DNA of 14,809 nt from Candidatus Jordarchaeum madagascarense (GCA_019056875.1 DXJA01000383.1:1-14809), one strand, 5' to 3'. Shown: positions 1 through 7,202, counted from the stretch's first letter. A program made the numbers and translations. Notes: a model not told the origin generated them from the letters alone.

Positions 1-25
1 TATTTATAAAAAATTGAGTATTGGT
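1..25 (-). terminator. U-run terminator after the alpha/beta hydrolase
   Basis: Read on the minus strand, the stop codon of the hydrolase at 26-28 is followed within 20 nt by a run of six T (complement of 8-13). Archaeal RNA polymerase often ends at such U-runs without a strong hairpin. No hairpin is seen here. The window ends at position 1, so nothing further downstream can be judged. Confidence 0.3.
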
Positions 26-775
26 TTAAAGGTTTTTAACTGTCCAGTCTACTACTGTGTTCATGGCTTCTTGGTTTTTTCTGATTTGGTGGTTCACGTT
101 TTTGTAAACTAGAATTTTTTTGGGTTCCTTAGCTTTCTCGTAGAGTCCGTGGGCGTTTTTAACAGGGATGACCTCGTCTTGGTCTCCGTGAACTATTAGT
201 ACTGGTCTGGGTGAAATCTTTCCAGCCCAGTTTAGGGGGGTTAATTGCGGTAAATCATTTCTTAGTTCTTTTAAGTTTTTTTTGATATCAGTTATTCTCA
301 GGATTCCGATTTTTTCTAGGTATTTGATTCCTTCCACTATTAGAGGAATTTTTGCTAGATCTGAGGGGCTTGAACAGCTGGCAAAGGTCTTAATTCGGGG
401 GTCTTTAGCTACAGCTGACCAGGATACAAACGCGCCGGCGCTGAAACTCACTAGTCCTAACCTCGCGGAATCAATCCTTGGAGAGGAGGCTAGATAGGAT
501 ATGGCGTCAAGAACGTTGCGGGACCAGCCGGAAAAGCTGAATTCGCCTTCGCTTCCTGAAGTTCCTTGAAAATTGAAAATGAGGGCTGCGCATCCTCGCT
601 CACAGAACATCCTGGCCAGAAAAGGATAGCCTTTTTCTTCAACTGGTTTATTCTCTCTAGGAAGTCCGTGACAGATGCAAACTCCGGGAGTCTGTTTAGG
701 AGCTTCAGTGTAAAAGAATGTGCCCCCTAGGCGTGCTTCACCGCTTAGAATTGAGATTTTTTCACTCTTAATCAT
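26..775 (-). CDS. alpha/beta hydrolase (esterase / dienelactone-hydrolase-like)
   Basis: A 249-residue cytosolic hydrolase of the alpha/beta-fold superfamily with no signal peptide. In sequence: an oxyanion-side HGLPREN motif at residues 36-42; a nucleophile elbow SFSAG with Ser112 as the likely nucleophile, where the usual first Gly of GxSxG is Ser110; an acid-bearing HGDQDEVIP motif at 196-204 with Asp200 as the likely acid; and a late His229 in VNHQIR. The order Ser-Asp-His and the length fit the family. The ATG at 775 is chosen because it gives a full N-terminal strand region and lies about 25 nt below a plausible transcript start. It is divergent from the PH-like membrane protein. The fold gives no substrate: it could act on carboxyl esters, acyl-peptides or lactones. 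Family call is sure, substrate is not. Confidence 0.9.
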   Translation of the reverse strand: MIKSEKISILSGEARLGGTFFYTEAPKQTPGVCICHGLPRENKPVEEKGYPFLARMFCERGCAALIFNFQGTSGSEGEFSFSGWSRNVLDAISYLASSPRIDSARLGLVSFSAGAFVSWSAVAKDPRIKTFASCSSPSDLAKIPLIVEGIKYLEKIGILRITDIKKNLKELRNDLPQLTPLNWAGKISPRPVLIVHGDQDEVIPVKNAHGLYEKAKEPKKILVYKNVNHQIRKNQEAMNTVVDWTVKNL

Positions 776-816
776 ACTTTCACTAGCCTTAAAGAGTTTA
801 GATTTGGGGATAGAAT

Positions 817-831
817 AATTTATAATTTTAT
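817..831 (-). promoter_or_regulatory. TATA-like box for the alpha/beta hydrolase
   Basis: On the minus strand this reads ATAAAATTATAAATT, an AT-rich TATA-like element centred near 823. A start of transcription about 25 nt downstream (near 798) would leave a leader of roughly 23 nt before the ATG at 775. The spacing is right for archaea, but the surroundings are also AT-rich, so this is an inference. Confidence 0.35.
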
Positions 832-854
832 TTTACGTAATTATACATAATGCT

Positions 855-862
855 CTATATAG
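855..862 (+). promoter_or_regulatory. TATA-like box for the PH-like membrane protein
   Basis: CTATATAG centred near 859 on the plus strand. A transcript starting about 25 nt downstream (near 884) would begin right at the Shine-Dalgarno-like GGAGAGGG at 885-892. This placement means the ATG at 850 lies inside the promoter, not the coding region, and supports a gene start just after position 892. Confidence 0.4.
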
Positions 863-897
863 TAAATATAATGTTTTATTTCTAGGAGAGGGCAAAA

Positions 898-1431
898 ATT
901 ACATACACCTATGTTGAGGAAGCTCCATTCTCAAGGGTTTTCGCATACCGGATAATATTCATAGTTTTCCTCAGCGTAATAATATTTGGCATTCTGGTAT
1001 ACGCTTTGGGTCAATTCTCGTTACAGCAGTTACTCAATCCGTCATTAAGCACCGTCCAACTATTAGCACTGATATACTCCGCCGTGGTGATATTTTTAGT
1101 CTACATAGGAGTCGTCTATTATAGACTGAGATATGTGGTTAGAAGGGATCGGTTAGAGATTATTTTCTTTCCTTTCGCCCTAACAATCCGCTATGACACA
1201 ATATTTGAAATCGAGTTGAGACCATACAAAAATTTAGAACAAGCTCCCGGATGGGGTGTTAGACTCTGGGGAAACTCCCTGTTCGCCACTTCGGGTACAA
1301 AACCATACCTGTACATAAAAAGAATGGAAGGTGTCATCACCGAATTCTATCTATCCTCAGAAGACCCCGAACAATTGGCATCAAGAATTAAATTTAACAT
1401 GAAAAAATATTTCGCCCCGAAACAATTCTAA
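898..1431 (+). CDS. membrane protein with two helices and a PH-like (bPH-type) domain
   Basis: A membrane protein of about 177 residues if started at ATT 898, in a frame open from 886 to the TAA at 1429. The first ATG/GTG/TTG codon in frame is TTG 1006, but that would cut away a hydrophobic helix (FIVFLSVIIFGILVYALG) encoded at about 958-1008. A second helix is around 1060-1130. The C-terminal half, from RRDRLEIIFFPFALTIRYDTI to the end, looks like a small beta-rich PH-like domain of the kind found in uncharacterised bacterial and archaeal membrane proteins, with a closing helix containing SSEDPEQLASRI. A Shine-Dalgarno-like GGAGAGGG lies at 885-892, five nt before ATT 898. Use of AUU as a start is rare, so a sequence error near 890 is the alternative. 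Function unknown; lipid or protein binding at the membrane is a family-level guess. Confidence 0.65.
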   Translation: MTYTYVEEAPFSRVFAYRIIFIVFLSVIIFGILVYALGQFSLQQLLNPSLSTVQLLALIYSAVVIFLVYIGVVYYRLRYVVRRDRLEIIFFPFALTIRYDTIFEIELRPYKNLEQAPGWGVRLWGNSLFATSGTKPYLYIKRMEGVITEFYLSSEDPEQLASRIKFNMKKYFAPKQF

Positions 1432-1513
1432 AAAGAATAGACTCTTGAGTTGAAATCAAAAACACCAAACACTCACCTAATGAACAAAGAAAAAAGGGCT
1501 AACATAAGGTTCA

Positions 1514-1552
1514 GTGAAGCGAAGAAATTTCACGGGGTGTCTTTTTATTATT
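1514..1552 (+). promoter_or_regulatory. Possible promoter and inverted repeat before the PPOX gene
   Basis: An inverted repeat GTGAA (1514-1518) / TTCAC (1529-1533) sits just upstream of a T-rich TATA-like stretch TTTTTATTATT at 1542-1552. The repeat is a possible operator. A start 25 nt below the TATA-like stretch would fall at the ATG, implying a nearly leaderless transcript. Short and weak, so given as a possibility only. Confidence 0.2.
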
Positions 1553-1568
1553 CATTTCAAAAAGGTTA

Positions 1569-2087
1569 ATGGGTGGAAAAGTTTTGAAGGATTTAGCCTC
1601 TGAGCATGGGAAAATATTAGAGCTCGATCGTCATGAAATGGAAGAATTGCTTTTAAAAAATCGGGTTGGTAGATTAGGTTTATCGATTAATGATGAGCCC
1701 TATGTGGTTCCTGTTTCTTACGCGTACCATGAGGGGAAGATTTACATTCATTCGGGAAGAGGTAAGAAGACCGAATACTTGGAGAAAAATCCCAGAGTTT
1801 GTTTTCAGATAGATGAGATTTATGAGAATGGTTCATGGAAAAGTGTGATAATTTATGGTAGAGCCAAGTTTGTGGAGGACTTTCAAAGAGGACTGAGAAT
1901 TCTTTTTGAAAAATTTATGGAACCCTTCATGGGTGAAGAGGACGCGGCTATGGCCCGCGAGAGAATGGAGAATTTTTTGAGCACCGTTTCCGGGATTCGA
2001 TCACCGCCCAGCGAGGGGGGCGGAATGCAGTTTTATGTGTACGAAATCGAGATTGAGGAAATGACCGGAAGACAAGAAGTTAGATGA
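1569..2087 (+). CDS. pyridoxamine 5'-phosphate oxidase-like FMN-binding protein (Nim-type)
   Basis: 172 residues, the usual size for the PPOX/Nim family of split-barrel flavoproteins. Visible family features: a helix 20-33 (LDRHEMEELLLKN), then GRLGLSINDEPYVVPVSYAY at about 35-53, the hairpin GKIYIHSGRGKKTEYL at 56-71 that typically contacts the FMN phosphate, NPRVCFQIDE at 74-83, and a C-terminal strand ending VYEIEIEEMTGR. Members bind FMN or F420/heme and act in reduction of nitro compounds or in redox protection. No substrate can be read here. ATG 1569 is preceded by AAAGG at 1561-1565, a close, weak ribosome site. The gene stands alone between the PH-like protein and the dehydrogenase operon and ends with TGA, which shows that TGA is used as a normal stop in this genome. 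Confidence 0.85.
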   Translation: MGGKVLKDLASEHGKILELDRHEMEELLLKNRVGRLGLSINDEPYVVPVSYAYHEGKIYIHSGRGKKTEYLEKNPRVCFQIDEIYENGSWKSVIIYGRAKFVEDFQRGLRILFEKFMEPFMGEEDAAMARERMENFLSTVSGIRSPPSEGGGMQFYVYEIEIEEMTGRQEVR

Positions 2088-2145
2088 GACAAGTTCAGTT
2101 CTTTAGGACCCAACATTCAAGACTGCTAAATAAGGTTAAGTTTCA

Positions 2146-2154
2146 TTTTAAATT
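2146..2154 (+). promoter_or_regulatory. TATA-like box for the candidate small RNA
   Basis: TTTTAAATT centred near 2150. A transcript starting about 25 nt downstream would begin near 2175, close to the 5' base (2172) of the outer stem of the candidate RNA. It lies 59 nt after the PPOX stop codon and is separate from the TATA box of the dehydrogenase at 2266-2274. Confidence 0.3.
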
Positions 2155-2171
2155 CCCTTTGGTGTTATCAA

Positions 2172-2258
2172 TGGGATTTGGATGCGTGGACAGTTAAGAC
2201 TTGACTTTCTATGCGTTTTAATCTAAGCTATCGAATCCCACTAACATTCTACTTTTTT
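2172..2258 (+). ncRNA. Candidate structured small RNA between the PPOX and dehydrogenase genes
   Basis: An outer perfect 7-bp stem TGGGATT (2172-2178) / AATCCCA (2234-2240) encloses a long hairpin. The inner arms are ATGCGT 2182-2187 with 2211-2216, GGA 2188-2190 with TCT 2208-2210, and AGTTAA 2192-2197 with TTGACT 2201-2206, with a single C-T mismatch and a GAC loop. Four of the inner pairs are G-U wobbles, so the plus strand folds better than the minus strand. A TATA-like box lies about 25 nt upstream and a T6 run at 2253-2258 could end the transcript. The ACA at 2244-2246, three nt after the stem, recalls H/ACA guide RNAs, but the pocket geometry does not fit. It ends before the dehydrogenase TATA box, so it would be a separate transcript. 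Function unknown. Confidence 0.35.
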
Positions 2259-2265
2259 AGATTAA

Positions 2266-2274
2266 TTTATATAA
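2266..2274 (+). promoter_or_regulatory. TATA box of the dehydrogenase-aldolase-kinase operon
   Basis: TTTATATAA at 2266-2274 is a near-canonical archaeal TATA box. Transcription would begin about 25 nt downstream, near 2296, giving a leader of about 50 nt before the ATG at 2346. The leader holds an AGAGG ribosome site near 2333. It is one of the two clearest TATA boxes in the window. Confidence 0.6.
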
Positions 2275-2345
2275 AGGGTGTAGATTATTCAAAAATCGGT
2301 ATTAGAACTGGCTAAGAGAATACTACTTATTAAGAGGTATGTTTA

Positions 2346-3317
2346 ATGAAGGCGGCGTTACTCTATGGAAAGGGCGATTTAAGGGTAGTGGAAATAGACA
2401 CTCCAGAGATTGGTTCTAACGATGTTCTGGTGAAGATAAAGGTGTGCGCGGTGTGTCCAACCGATGTGCGGAAATATAGGACAGGTAATCATTCGGTACA
2501 CAGTTATCCCACGAATCTTGGGCATGAATGGACGGGCGATGTGGTGAAGGTTGGGGATAATGTTGAAAATTTTAAAAAGGGTATGCGTATTGTTGGTGCG
2601 GGATTTGATGGTTATGCGGAGTATGCGAAGTTAGAGCAGGGATATTTGAATTCCGGTATGGTTCTTGAACTTCCTGATAATGTGTCTTATGAGGAAGGCA
2701 CTTTCGTTGAGCCTCTAGCAGATTGCTTACACGCCGTAAAGGACAGAGCCAAGGTAAAAGCGGGAGACACCGTAGCGATAATTGGTGCGGGGCAAATGGG
2801 TTTACAGTTATTAATGGTAGCAAAATCTATTGGAGCCAAAGTCATTGTCGGCGAACTTGTAGAAGAAAGAGTTGAATATGCTGAAAAATTTGGTGCAGAC
2901 CATGTTATTAACTCCTCTAAGGAGAATCTTGAGGCGGCGGTAAAGAAGTTAATGAAGGATTGGGGACCCGACTCGGTCATCGTTTCAATTGGCAATCCAA
3001 TAGCAGTAGAACAAGGATTAAAAATTGTTAGAATAGGAGGAAGGGTGGTTATATTTGGGGGTGCCCCGGAAGGCAGCATGGTTCGAATAGACCCAAACAT
3101 AATCCATTATAAGGAGGTCGTATTAACTGGTAGCTCTTGGGTGGGAGCTATGGATATTAATATTCAACTGTATCAGGAAGCGTTGGATTTGATTGCCTCA
3201 AAAAGGGTTCCCGTAGCAAAATTCGTAACGCATAGATTCGCTTTGGATGAGATACACAAGGCTTTTCAAGTTCAAGAAAATAAGGAAGGCCTAAAAGTGA
3301 TGATAATAACCTCTTAA
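2346..3317 (+). CDS. zinc-dependent medium-chain alcohol/polyol dehydrogenase
   Basis: 323 residues of the medium-chain dehydrogenase/reductase family, which oxidises alcohols, polyols or hydroxy-acids with NAD(P). The GroES-like part carries the expected catalytic zinc ligands: Cys37 in VCAVCPTD, His60-Glu61 in LGHEW, and Glu122 in FVEPLADC. The loop that carries four structural-zinc cysteines in many members is absent (between about 82 and 100 there is only VGAGFDGYAEYAKLEQGY), as in several short sorbitol-dehydrogenase-like enzymes. The Rossmann part starts with GAGQMG at 147-152, and Glu170 after the second strand favours NAD over NADP. ATG 2346 follows an AGAGG site. It is first in a three-gene unit with an aldolase and an FGGY kinase, so the substrate is probably a polyol or hydroxy-sugar that becomes a keto-sugar. 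The exact substrate is not readable. Confidence 0.88.
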   Translation: MKAALLYGKGDLRVVEIDTPEIGSNDVLVKIKVCAVCPTDVRKYRTGNHSVHSYPTNLGHEWTGDVVKVGDNVENFKKGMRIVGAGFDGYAEYAKLEQGYLNSGMVLELPDNVSYEEGTFVEPLADCLHAVKDRAKVKAGDTVAIIGAGQMGLQLLMVAKSIGAKVIVGELVEERVEYAEKFGADHVINSSKENLEAAVKKLMKDWGPDSVIVSIGNPIAVEQGLKIVRIGGRVVIFGGAPEGSMVRIDPNIIHYKEVVLTGSSWVGAMDINIQLYQEALDLIASKRVPVAKFVTHRFALDEIHKAFQVQENKEGLKVMIITS

Positions 3318-3369
3318 ATACTAATACGGACATAAGAACAGCTAGTAAAAATTTCTAGGGGTAGAAGAT

Positions 3370-4182
3370 ATGGCGTATATAGGTAAGAAGTTAAGGTTAG
3401 GTAGGATTTTCAAAAGGGATGGACGATCCCTAATTGTTGCCATGGACCACGCTGTTACGTTTGGTCCAATGCAAGGATTAGAAAATGCGGGTGAAACTAT
3501 CGAGAAGGTTATAGAGGGCGGTGCAGACGCTATAATGACCAGCTTCGGCATATTAAAGCAGTCTTATGATCTTATGCATGGACGAGTTGGAACAATACTG
3601 CGTATTGATAGTGGGGGGAGTATTTATTGTCTTTTGGATTTCGCCAACGTAACCGATTGGAAGTTAATGTACAGCGTGGAACAAGCGGTTACGATGGGGG
3701 TGGACGGAGTCATTGTAATGGGTTTCTTCGGAGCACCCTGCGAAGCTGCTACACTCGAGATTCTGGGAAACGTGGCAGAGGAATGTGAAGTGTGGGGGAT
3801 ACCACTACTTGCTGAAACCCTTCCCATGCCCGGCAATATAGTTAAAGATTCTTATGATGTGGGACACGTATCTTTAGCGGCGAGAATTGGTGCGGAGTAT
3901 GGTGCTGACTTCATCAAAACTAACTATACTGGAAGCCCGGAAAGCTTCAAGAAAGTAACCGAGACTTGCCCTATACCGGTTTTGATTGCGGGAGGAGCAA
4001 AAATGGACACTGCCAAAGATGTCTTGGAGGTTGTAAAGGGGGCAATTGATGCGGGTGGAAAGGGCGTAGTGTTTGGTAGAAATATTTGGCAATATAAGGA
4101 CCCAACTGCGATGACCAGGGCCATAGCCAAGATAATCCACGAAAACGCAACCGTGGAAGAAGCGATGAAGGAATTAAAATGA
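3370..4182 (+). CDS. class I aldolase of the DeoC/FbaB (DhnA/LsrF-like) family
   Basis: 270 residues, a TIM-barrel Schiff-base aldolase of the group that holds archaeal class I fructose-bisphosphate aldolase, 2-amino-3,7-dideoxyheptulosonate synthase and the LsrF thiolase. Visible: VAMDHAVTFGP at 23-33 with Asp26 in the family's conserved acidic position, the Schiff-base Lys183 in FIKTNYTG, and phosphate-binding IAGGAK (206-211) and VVFGRNIWQ (233-241). In archaeal FBA and the heptulosonate synthases a Tyr-Pro pair follows the strand at about 145-151 and supplies the acid/base Tyr. Here the stretch reads LLAETLPMPG, so that Tyr appears missing, more like LsrF. It should cleave or form a phosphorylated keto-sugar, but not necessarily fructose bisphosphate. 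The start follows AGGGG at 3357-3361. The TGA stop overlaps the kinase ATG (ATGA). Confidence 0.85.
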   Translation: MAYIGKKLRLGRIFKRDGRSLIVAMDHAVTFGPMQGLENAGETIEKVIEGGADAIMTSFGILKQSYDLMHGRVGTILRIDSGGSIYCLLDFANVTDWKLMYSVEQAVTMGVDGVIVMGFFGAPCEAATLEILGNVAEECEVWGIPLLAETLPMPGNIVKDSYDVGHVSLAARIGAEYGADFIKTNYTGSPESFKKVTETCPIPVLIAGGAKMDTAKDVLEVVKGAIDAGGKGVVFGRNIWQYKDPTAMTRAIAKIIHENATVEEAMKELK

Positions 4183-5636
4183 ATAAGGGCTATCAGGATA
4201 GGGGGTATCTCCTCGGCATAGATGTTGGAACAACCGCTGTCAAATCGGTGCTCTATGACACAACAGGAAGAGTTATAGCTAGAGCTAGTAGGGAATATCG
4301 AACAATGCATCCTAAACCTGGTTGGGCTGAACATTCCCCTCAGCTTTGGTGGGAGCAAACAAAGGAAACCATTCGTGAGATTTTGGCCAAAACCGAATCC
4401 TCCGCAAAGAATAAAATAGCCGGAATATGTGTAAGCTCCCTTTTTCCCGTCGTGCTACCCGTAGATGAAAGTGGAGAGCCTCTCAGGTCTGCTATTATTT
4501 GGATGGATGCCCGAGGAGGTAAGTTGCACGACCCCTTACCAAAATTCAAGTGGATGAAAGAAAACGAGCCAGAGATACTTAAAAAGACATACAAGTTTCT
4601 CTCTGGAAGCGGTTTTATCAATCACAAGTTAACCGGCCAATTCACATTAGACATAACCCAGAATTTGATTGCAACGGCCGCTGAGACCTGTGAGTTCATT
4701 GACCCTAACCTGTTTCCTAAAAGCCATCTCTTTTCTGAGGTTATTGGGGAAGTCACAAAAAAAGCTGCACGGGAAACTCTATTGGCTGAGGGCACCCCAG
4801 TAGTGGCGGGAGCAGCCGACGCATTCTCAGCAATGCTCGGAGCCGGAGCAGTTAGAGCAGGGCGAGCCGTTGAATTCACCGGGCACAGTTGCTCATTAAT
4901 AATTTGCACCGACAAACCCTATCCCAAAGTAAGAGAAGAAGGGCTCCTCTGTGAAGGGGAAATGGGATTTTACGTAGTGAGTGGAGCCATGGTGGCGAGT
5001 GGCGGTTTACTAAGATGGTTTAGGGACAATTTTGGCTACCTGGAACTAGAATCGGTCAGAAAGCAAGGATTAGACCCTTATCAAATCATGGACCTCGAGG
5101 CCTCCAAGGTTCCTCCCGGATCCGACGGTTTAGTTATTTTACCCTATATTGCCGGTGAGAGAAACCCCATTTGGAATGCCAACGCAAGAGGAGTCATTTT
5201 CGGATTGTATCTAACTCACACAAGAGCACATATAATTCGGGCAATTTTAGAATCAGTTGCCTACGGCCTTCGCCACAACATGGAAATCGCTGAGAGAGCG
5301 GAAGTTGAAATTGAAGAATTGAGAGCAACCGGTGGCGGCTCCAAGAGCGATTTATGGCTTCAGATAAAGGCGGACGTGCTCAACAAACCAATTCACCAGG
5401 TTAGTGCTGATGGTGAAACGCTAGGAGATGCAATAATGGCGGGAAACGGAGTGGGAATATTTCAGGACTTATTCGGAACTTGCGAAGAGCTTGCAAAGGT
5501 GAAGAAAGTCATAAATCCTGACCCACACCGCCACAAGCTCTACACAAAACTGTATGAAATATACAGAGAATTATACGAATCGCTAAAGGAGTCCTTTGAC
5601 AAACTTGCAGAAATACGCGAGAACAACCCCGCCTAA
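4179..5636 (+). CDS. FGGY-family carbohydrate kinase
   Basis: 485 residues, the usual length for FGGY kinases that phosphorylate ketoses or polyols (xylulose, ribulose, glycerol, erythritol, AI-2). Seen: the phosphate loop IDVGTTAVKS at 14-23, the catalytic-base motif GAADAF at 211-216 with Asp214, the LPYIAGERNPIWNANARG segment at 321-338 of the second FGGY domain, and the nucleotide-binding ATGGGSKSDLW at 383-393. The sugar-recognition loop, ISGQMHG in xylulokinases, here reads VSSLFPV at 85-91, so the substrate is probably not xylulose. Its ATG overlaps the aldolase stop by 4 nt, implying coupled translation. With the upstream dehydrogenase and aldolase it fits a route of oxidation, phosphorylation and aldol cleavage. 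No transporter gene lies beside it. Confidence 0.9.
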   Translation: MNKGYQDRGYLLGIDVGTTAVKSVLYDTTGRVIARASREYRTMHPKPGWAEHSPQLWWEQTKETIREILAKTESSAKNKIAGICVSSLFPVVLPVDESGEPLRSAIIWMDARGGKLHDPLPKFKWMKENEPEILKKTYKFLSGSGFINHKLTGQFTLDITQNLIATAAETCEFIDPNLFPKSHLFSEVIGEVTKKAARETLLAEGTPVVAGAADAFSAMLGAGAVRAGRAVEFTGHSCSLIICTDKPYPKVREEGLLCEGEMGFYVVSGAMVASGGLLRWFRDNFGYLELESVRKQGLDPYQIMDLEASKVPPGSDGLVILPYIAGERNPIWNANARGVIFGLYLTHTRAHIIRAILESVAYGLRHNMEIAERAEVEIEELRATGGGSKSDLWLQIKADVLNKPIHQVSADGETLGDAIMAGNGVGIFQDLFGTCEELAKVKKVINPDPHRHKLYTKLYEIYRELYESLKESFDKLAEIRENNPA

Positions 5637-5639
5637 TTT

Positions 5640-5697
5640 TGATGAACCCTCCATCATCGCCGCAGTTAATCCAAAAATGCTACGACAAGGTATTTTT
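5640..5697. terminator. Convergent end between the kinase and the HEAT-repeat gene
   Basis: The two genes converge with 59 nt between their stops. A small hairpin TGATG (5640-5644) / CATCA (5652-5656) and a T5 run at 5693-5697 on the plus strand could end the kinase operon. A T5 run on the minus strand (complement of about 5674-5678) could end the HEAT transcript. All are weak on their own. Confidence 0.3.
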
Positions 5698-6565
5698 ATC
5701 GAACCCCAAGTTCGATTCTAAGAAGGACGTTTCTGAGGGTTTCTTTTACATCATCTTCAGGATCTTTGCTAGCACCTAAGAGTTTTTTAACCAGATATTT
5801 TGGTTTTGTTCCTCTTCTGGCGTAAGTTCCGAGTGCAAAAATGGCGTTGATGCGGACTGCGGGAATAGCATCCTCTAATAAGCGGAGTAGAGGGTTAATT
5901 ATTCTTTTGTCGATTTGTTTTTCTTCCGCATTTTGTGCTACTATGAAAGCGGTTCCTTGTCGAATTCGGAAATCCTCGTGGTTTAAAAGTTTAATGAAGG
6001 TTTCTAAAACTCTCTCCTTTATTTGTCCATTACTCCATATGAATTCTCCCGCAGCTATGGAGAGGCCGATGTCCACATTGGGGTCTCGTGTTTTTAGTAT
6101 TTTTTCTAAAAGGTCTGAATTACCTTTTTCCAGAATGTTTTTTGTAGCGTACATTCCCAGAGTCCAACCCGCGTTTGCTCGCAGCTCTTTATCATCATCG
6201 GTGAGAAATCTGAGAAAAGGCTTAATGACTCCCCTATCGTAAAAACCCAGCCTAGCATACTCACCCAGCGAGGTGGTGGCTCGACAGCGGACCTTGCTAC
6301 TCCAATCTTTTAACAGTTTTATCAACGGCTTCAAAATAGATTTGTCAAAAATCTTATGGGAAGCGTACTCTCCCAGAGCAAACGCAGAATTCATACGAAC
6401 CTCCCTGTCTGCATTACGTAGAAGTTTTGCCAATGGCTCCAGTGCCCTCTCATCGAGTATTCCCAGCATCGCGTATCTGCCAACATTAAAGGCGGCGCGG
6501 CTCCGCGTCAATCTGTCTGAATCATTTAACAGGAAGATTTGTTTCTCTAGATTTTCATTTCTCAA
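5696..6565 (-). CDS. HEAT-repeat protein
   Basis: 289 residues made almost entirely of HEAT / PBS-lyase-type helical repeats with a 36-37 residue period. The repeated block (V/L)RxxAxxxLGxYA begins near residues 19, 55, 91, 127, 163, 199 and 236, so seven units are visible plus a closing helix with DPEDDVKETLRNVL. No enzyme motif is present, and such proteins act as binding scaffolds. No signal peptide, so probably cytosolic. The start is TTG 6565, preceded on the minus strand by GAGGGAG about 8 nt upstream; the nearby ATG is in another frame and stops after three codons. It lies 15 nt after the stop of the four-helix membrane protein, so the two form an operon and may act together at the membrane. 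Confidence 0.85.
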   Translation of the reverse strand: MRNENLEKQIFLLNDSDRLTRSRAAFNVGRYAMLGILDERALEPLAKLLRNADREVRMNSAFALGEYASHKIFDKSILKPLIKLLKDWSSKVRCRATTSLGEYARLGFYDRGVIKPFLRFLTDDDKELRANAGWTLGMYATKNILEKGNSDLLEKILKTRDPNVDIGLSIAAGEFIWSNGQIKERVLETFIKLLNHEDFRIRQGTAFIVAQNAEEKQIDKRIINPLLRLLEDAIPAVRINAIFALGTYARRGTKPKYLVKKLLGASKDPEDDVKETLRNVLLRIELGVR

Positions 6566-6580
6566 AGCTCTGCACTCCCT

Positions 6581-7012
6581 CTACCTTTTGATTTTTGTCT
6601 CATTCACTTTTTGTTCACTAAATTTTATACTGGTTAATATTATGATTATTCCGATTATTTCGGTGGCGGCAGGAATAAGCTGAATCCAAATCGGGGGCAT
6701 GAATAGTTGCCTCAAAAAGTCTAGGGGAATAGCTGGTTGGGGAAAGAGATAGAAAATTACGGGATTAATAATCCAATAGCCCACCAACAAAACCAATACA
6801 CCAATTATAACGATTTTTTTCCAGTAAGAATCGAAATTAAACTCGAAAAGCAAACCCCCAATAATTAAAACTATGCCCGCTAACTCCACGAATGACATCA
6901 CAAGTATAGTAACATTGATTTGACTCGTCCGAGGTAAGAAAAGTAAACCGTTCGCCAATGCCCAAGAGGGAAGGAAAATTAAAATTCCGGACCAGAACTG
7001 CTTTTTCTCCAA
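6581..7012 (-). CDS. small membrane protein, four predicted helices
   Basis: 143 residues, not recognised as a named family. Four hydrophobic segments lie near residues 8-27, 36-57, 66-86 and 106-129, with a charged C-terminal tail ending KFSEQKVNETKIKR. The start is TTG 7012. An in-frame TGA lies a few codons upstream and AAGGA lies about 9 nt before the TTG, so no longer form is possible. It is the first gene of a two-gene minus-strand unit with the HEAT-repeat protein (15 nt gap). The charged tail could face the cytosol and meet the HEAT protein, but this is a guess from position only. Confidence 0.7.
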   Translation of the reverse strand: MEKKQFWSGILIFLPSWALANGLLFLPRTSQINVTILVMSFVELAGIVLIIGGLLFEFNFDSYWKKIVIIGVLVLLVGYWIINPVIFYLFPQPAIPLDFLRQLFMPPIWIQLIPAATEIIGIIIILTSIKFSEQKVNETKIKR

Positions 7013-7202
7013 GGCTCTATTCCTTCAACTTTTTTAATTCTAAAAAAGAGGACTCCTTTATTTCCTTTTTGCTTAACAATATCACTTAAATCGACAATAA
7101 GAAAAGATAAAAGCCATTTCATTTTCTCATGAGGAATTTTAACAAAATAAAAAAAGGAGGAATGGATGGGCCTCGCTCTATGTTCCAACATGCAAGATGG
7201 GT

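Noticed and set aside
850..885. ATG 850 with an in-frame TAG (883-885) as a pyrrolysine-containing start of the PH-like protein
   Set aside because: ATG 850 overlaps the TATA box, the TAG is part of the ribosome-site region, and the few codons between are not conserved-looking. A start just after the ribosome site is simpler.
2172..2246. H/ACA guide RNA or tRNA
   Set aside because: The ACA lies three nt after the stem as in H/ACA RNA, but the distance from the upper stem to ACA is about 27 nt rather than 14-16 and no kink-turn is seen. The AATCCCA end resembles a tRNA 3' arm, but there is no T-stem, D-arm or anticodon arm.
2572..4915. Minus-strand frames opposite the dehydrogenase, aldolase and kinase genes
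   Set aside because: They are antisense to three strongly supported genes and show no family motifs.
6979..7191. 70-residue frame upstream of the four-helix membrane protein
   Set aside because: It overlaps the membrane gene in another frame, has no ribosome site and no recognisable content.
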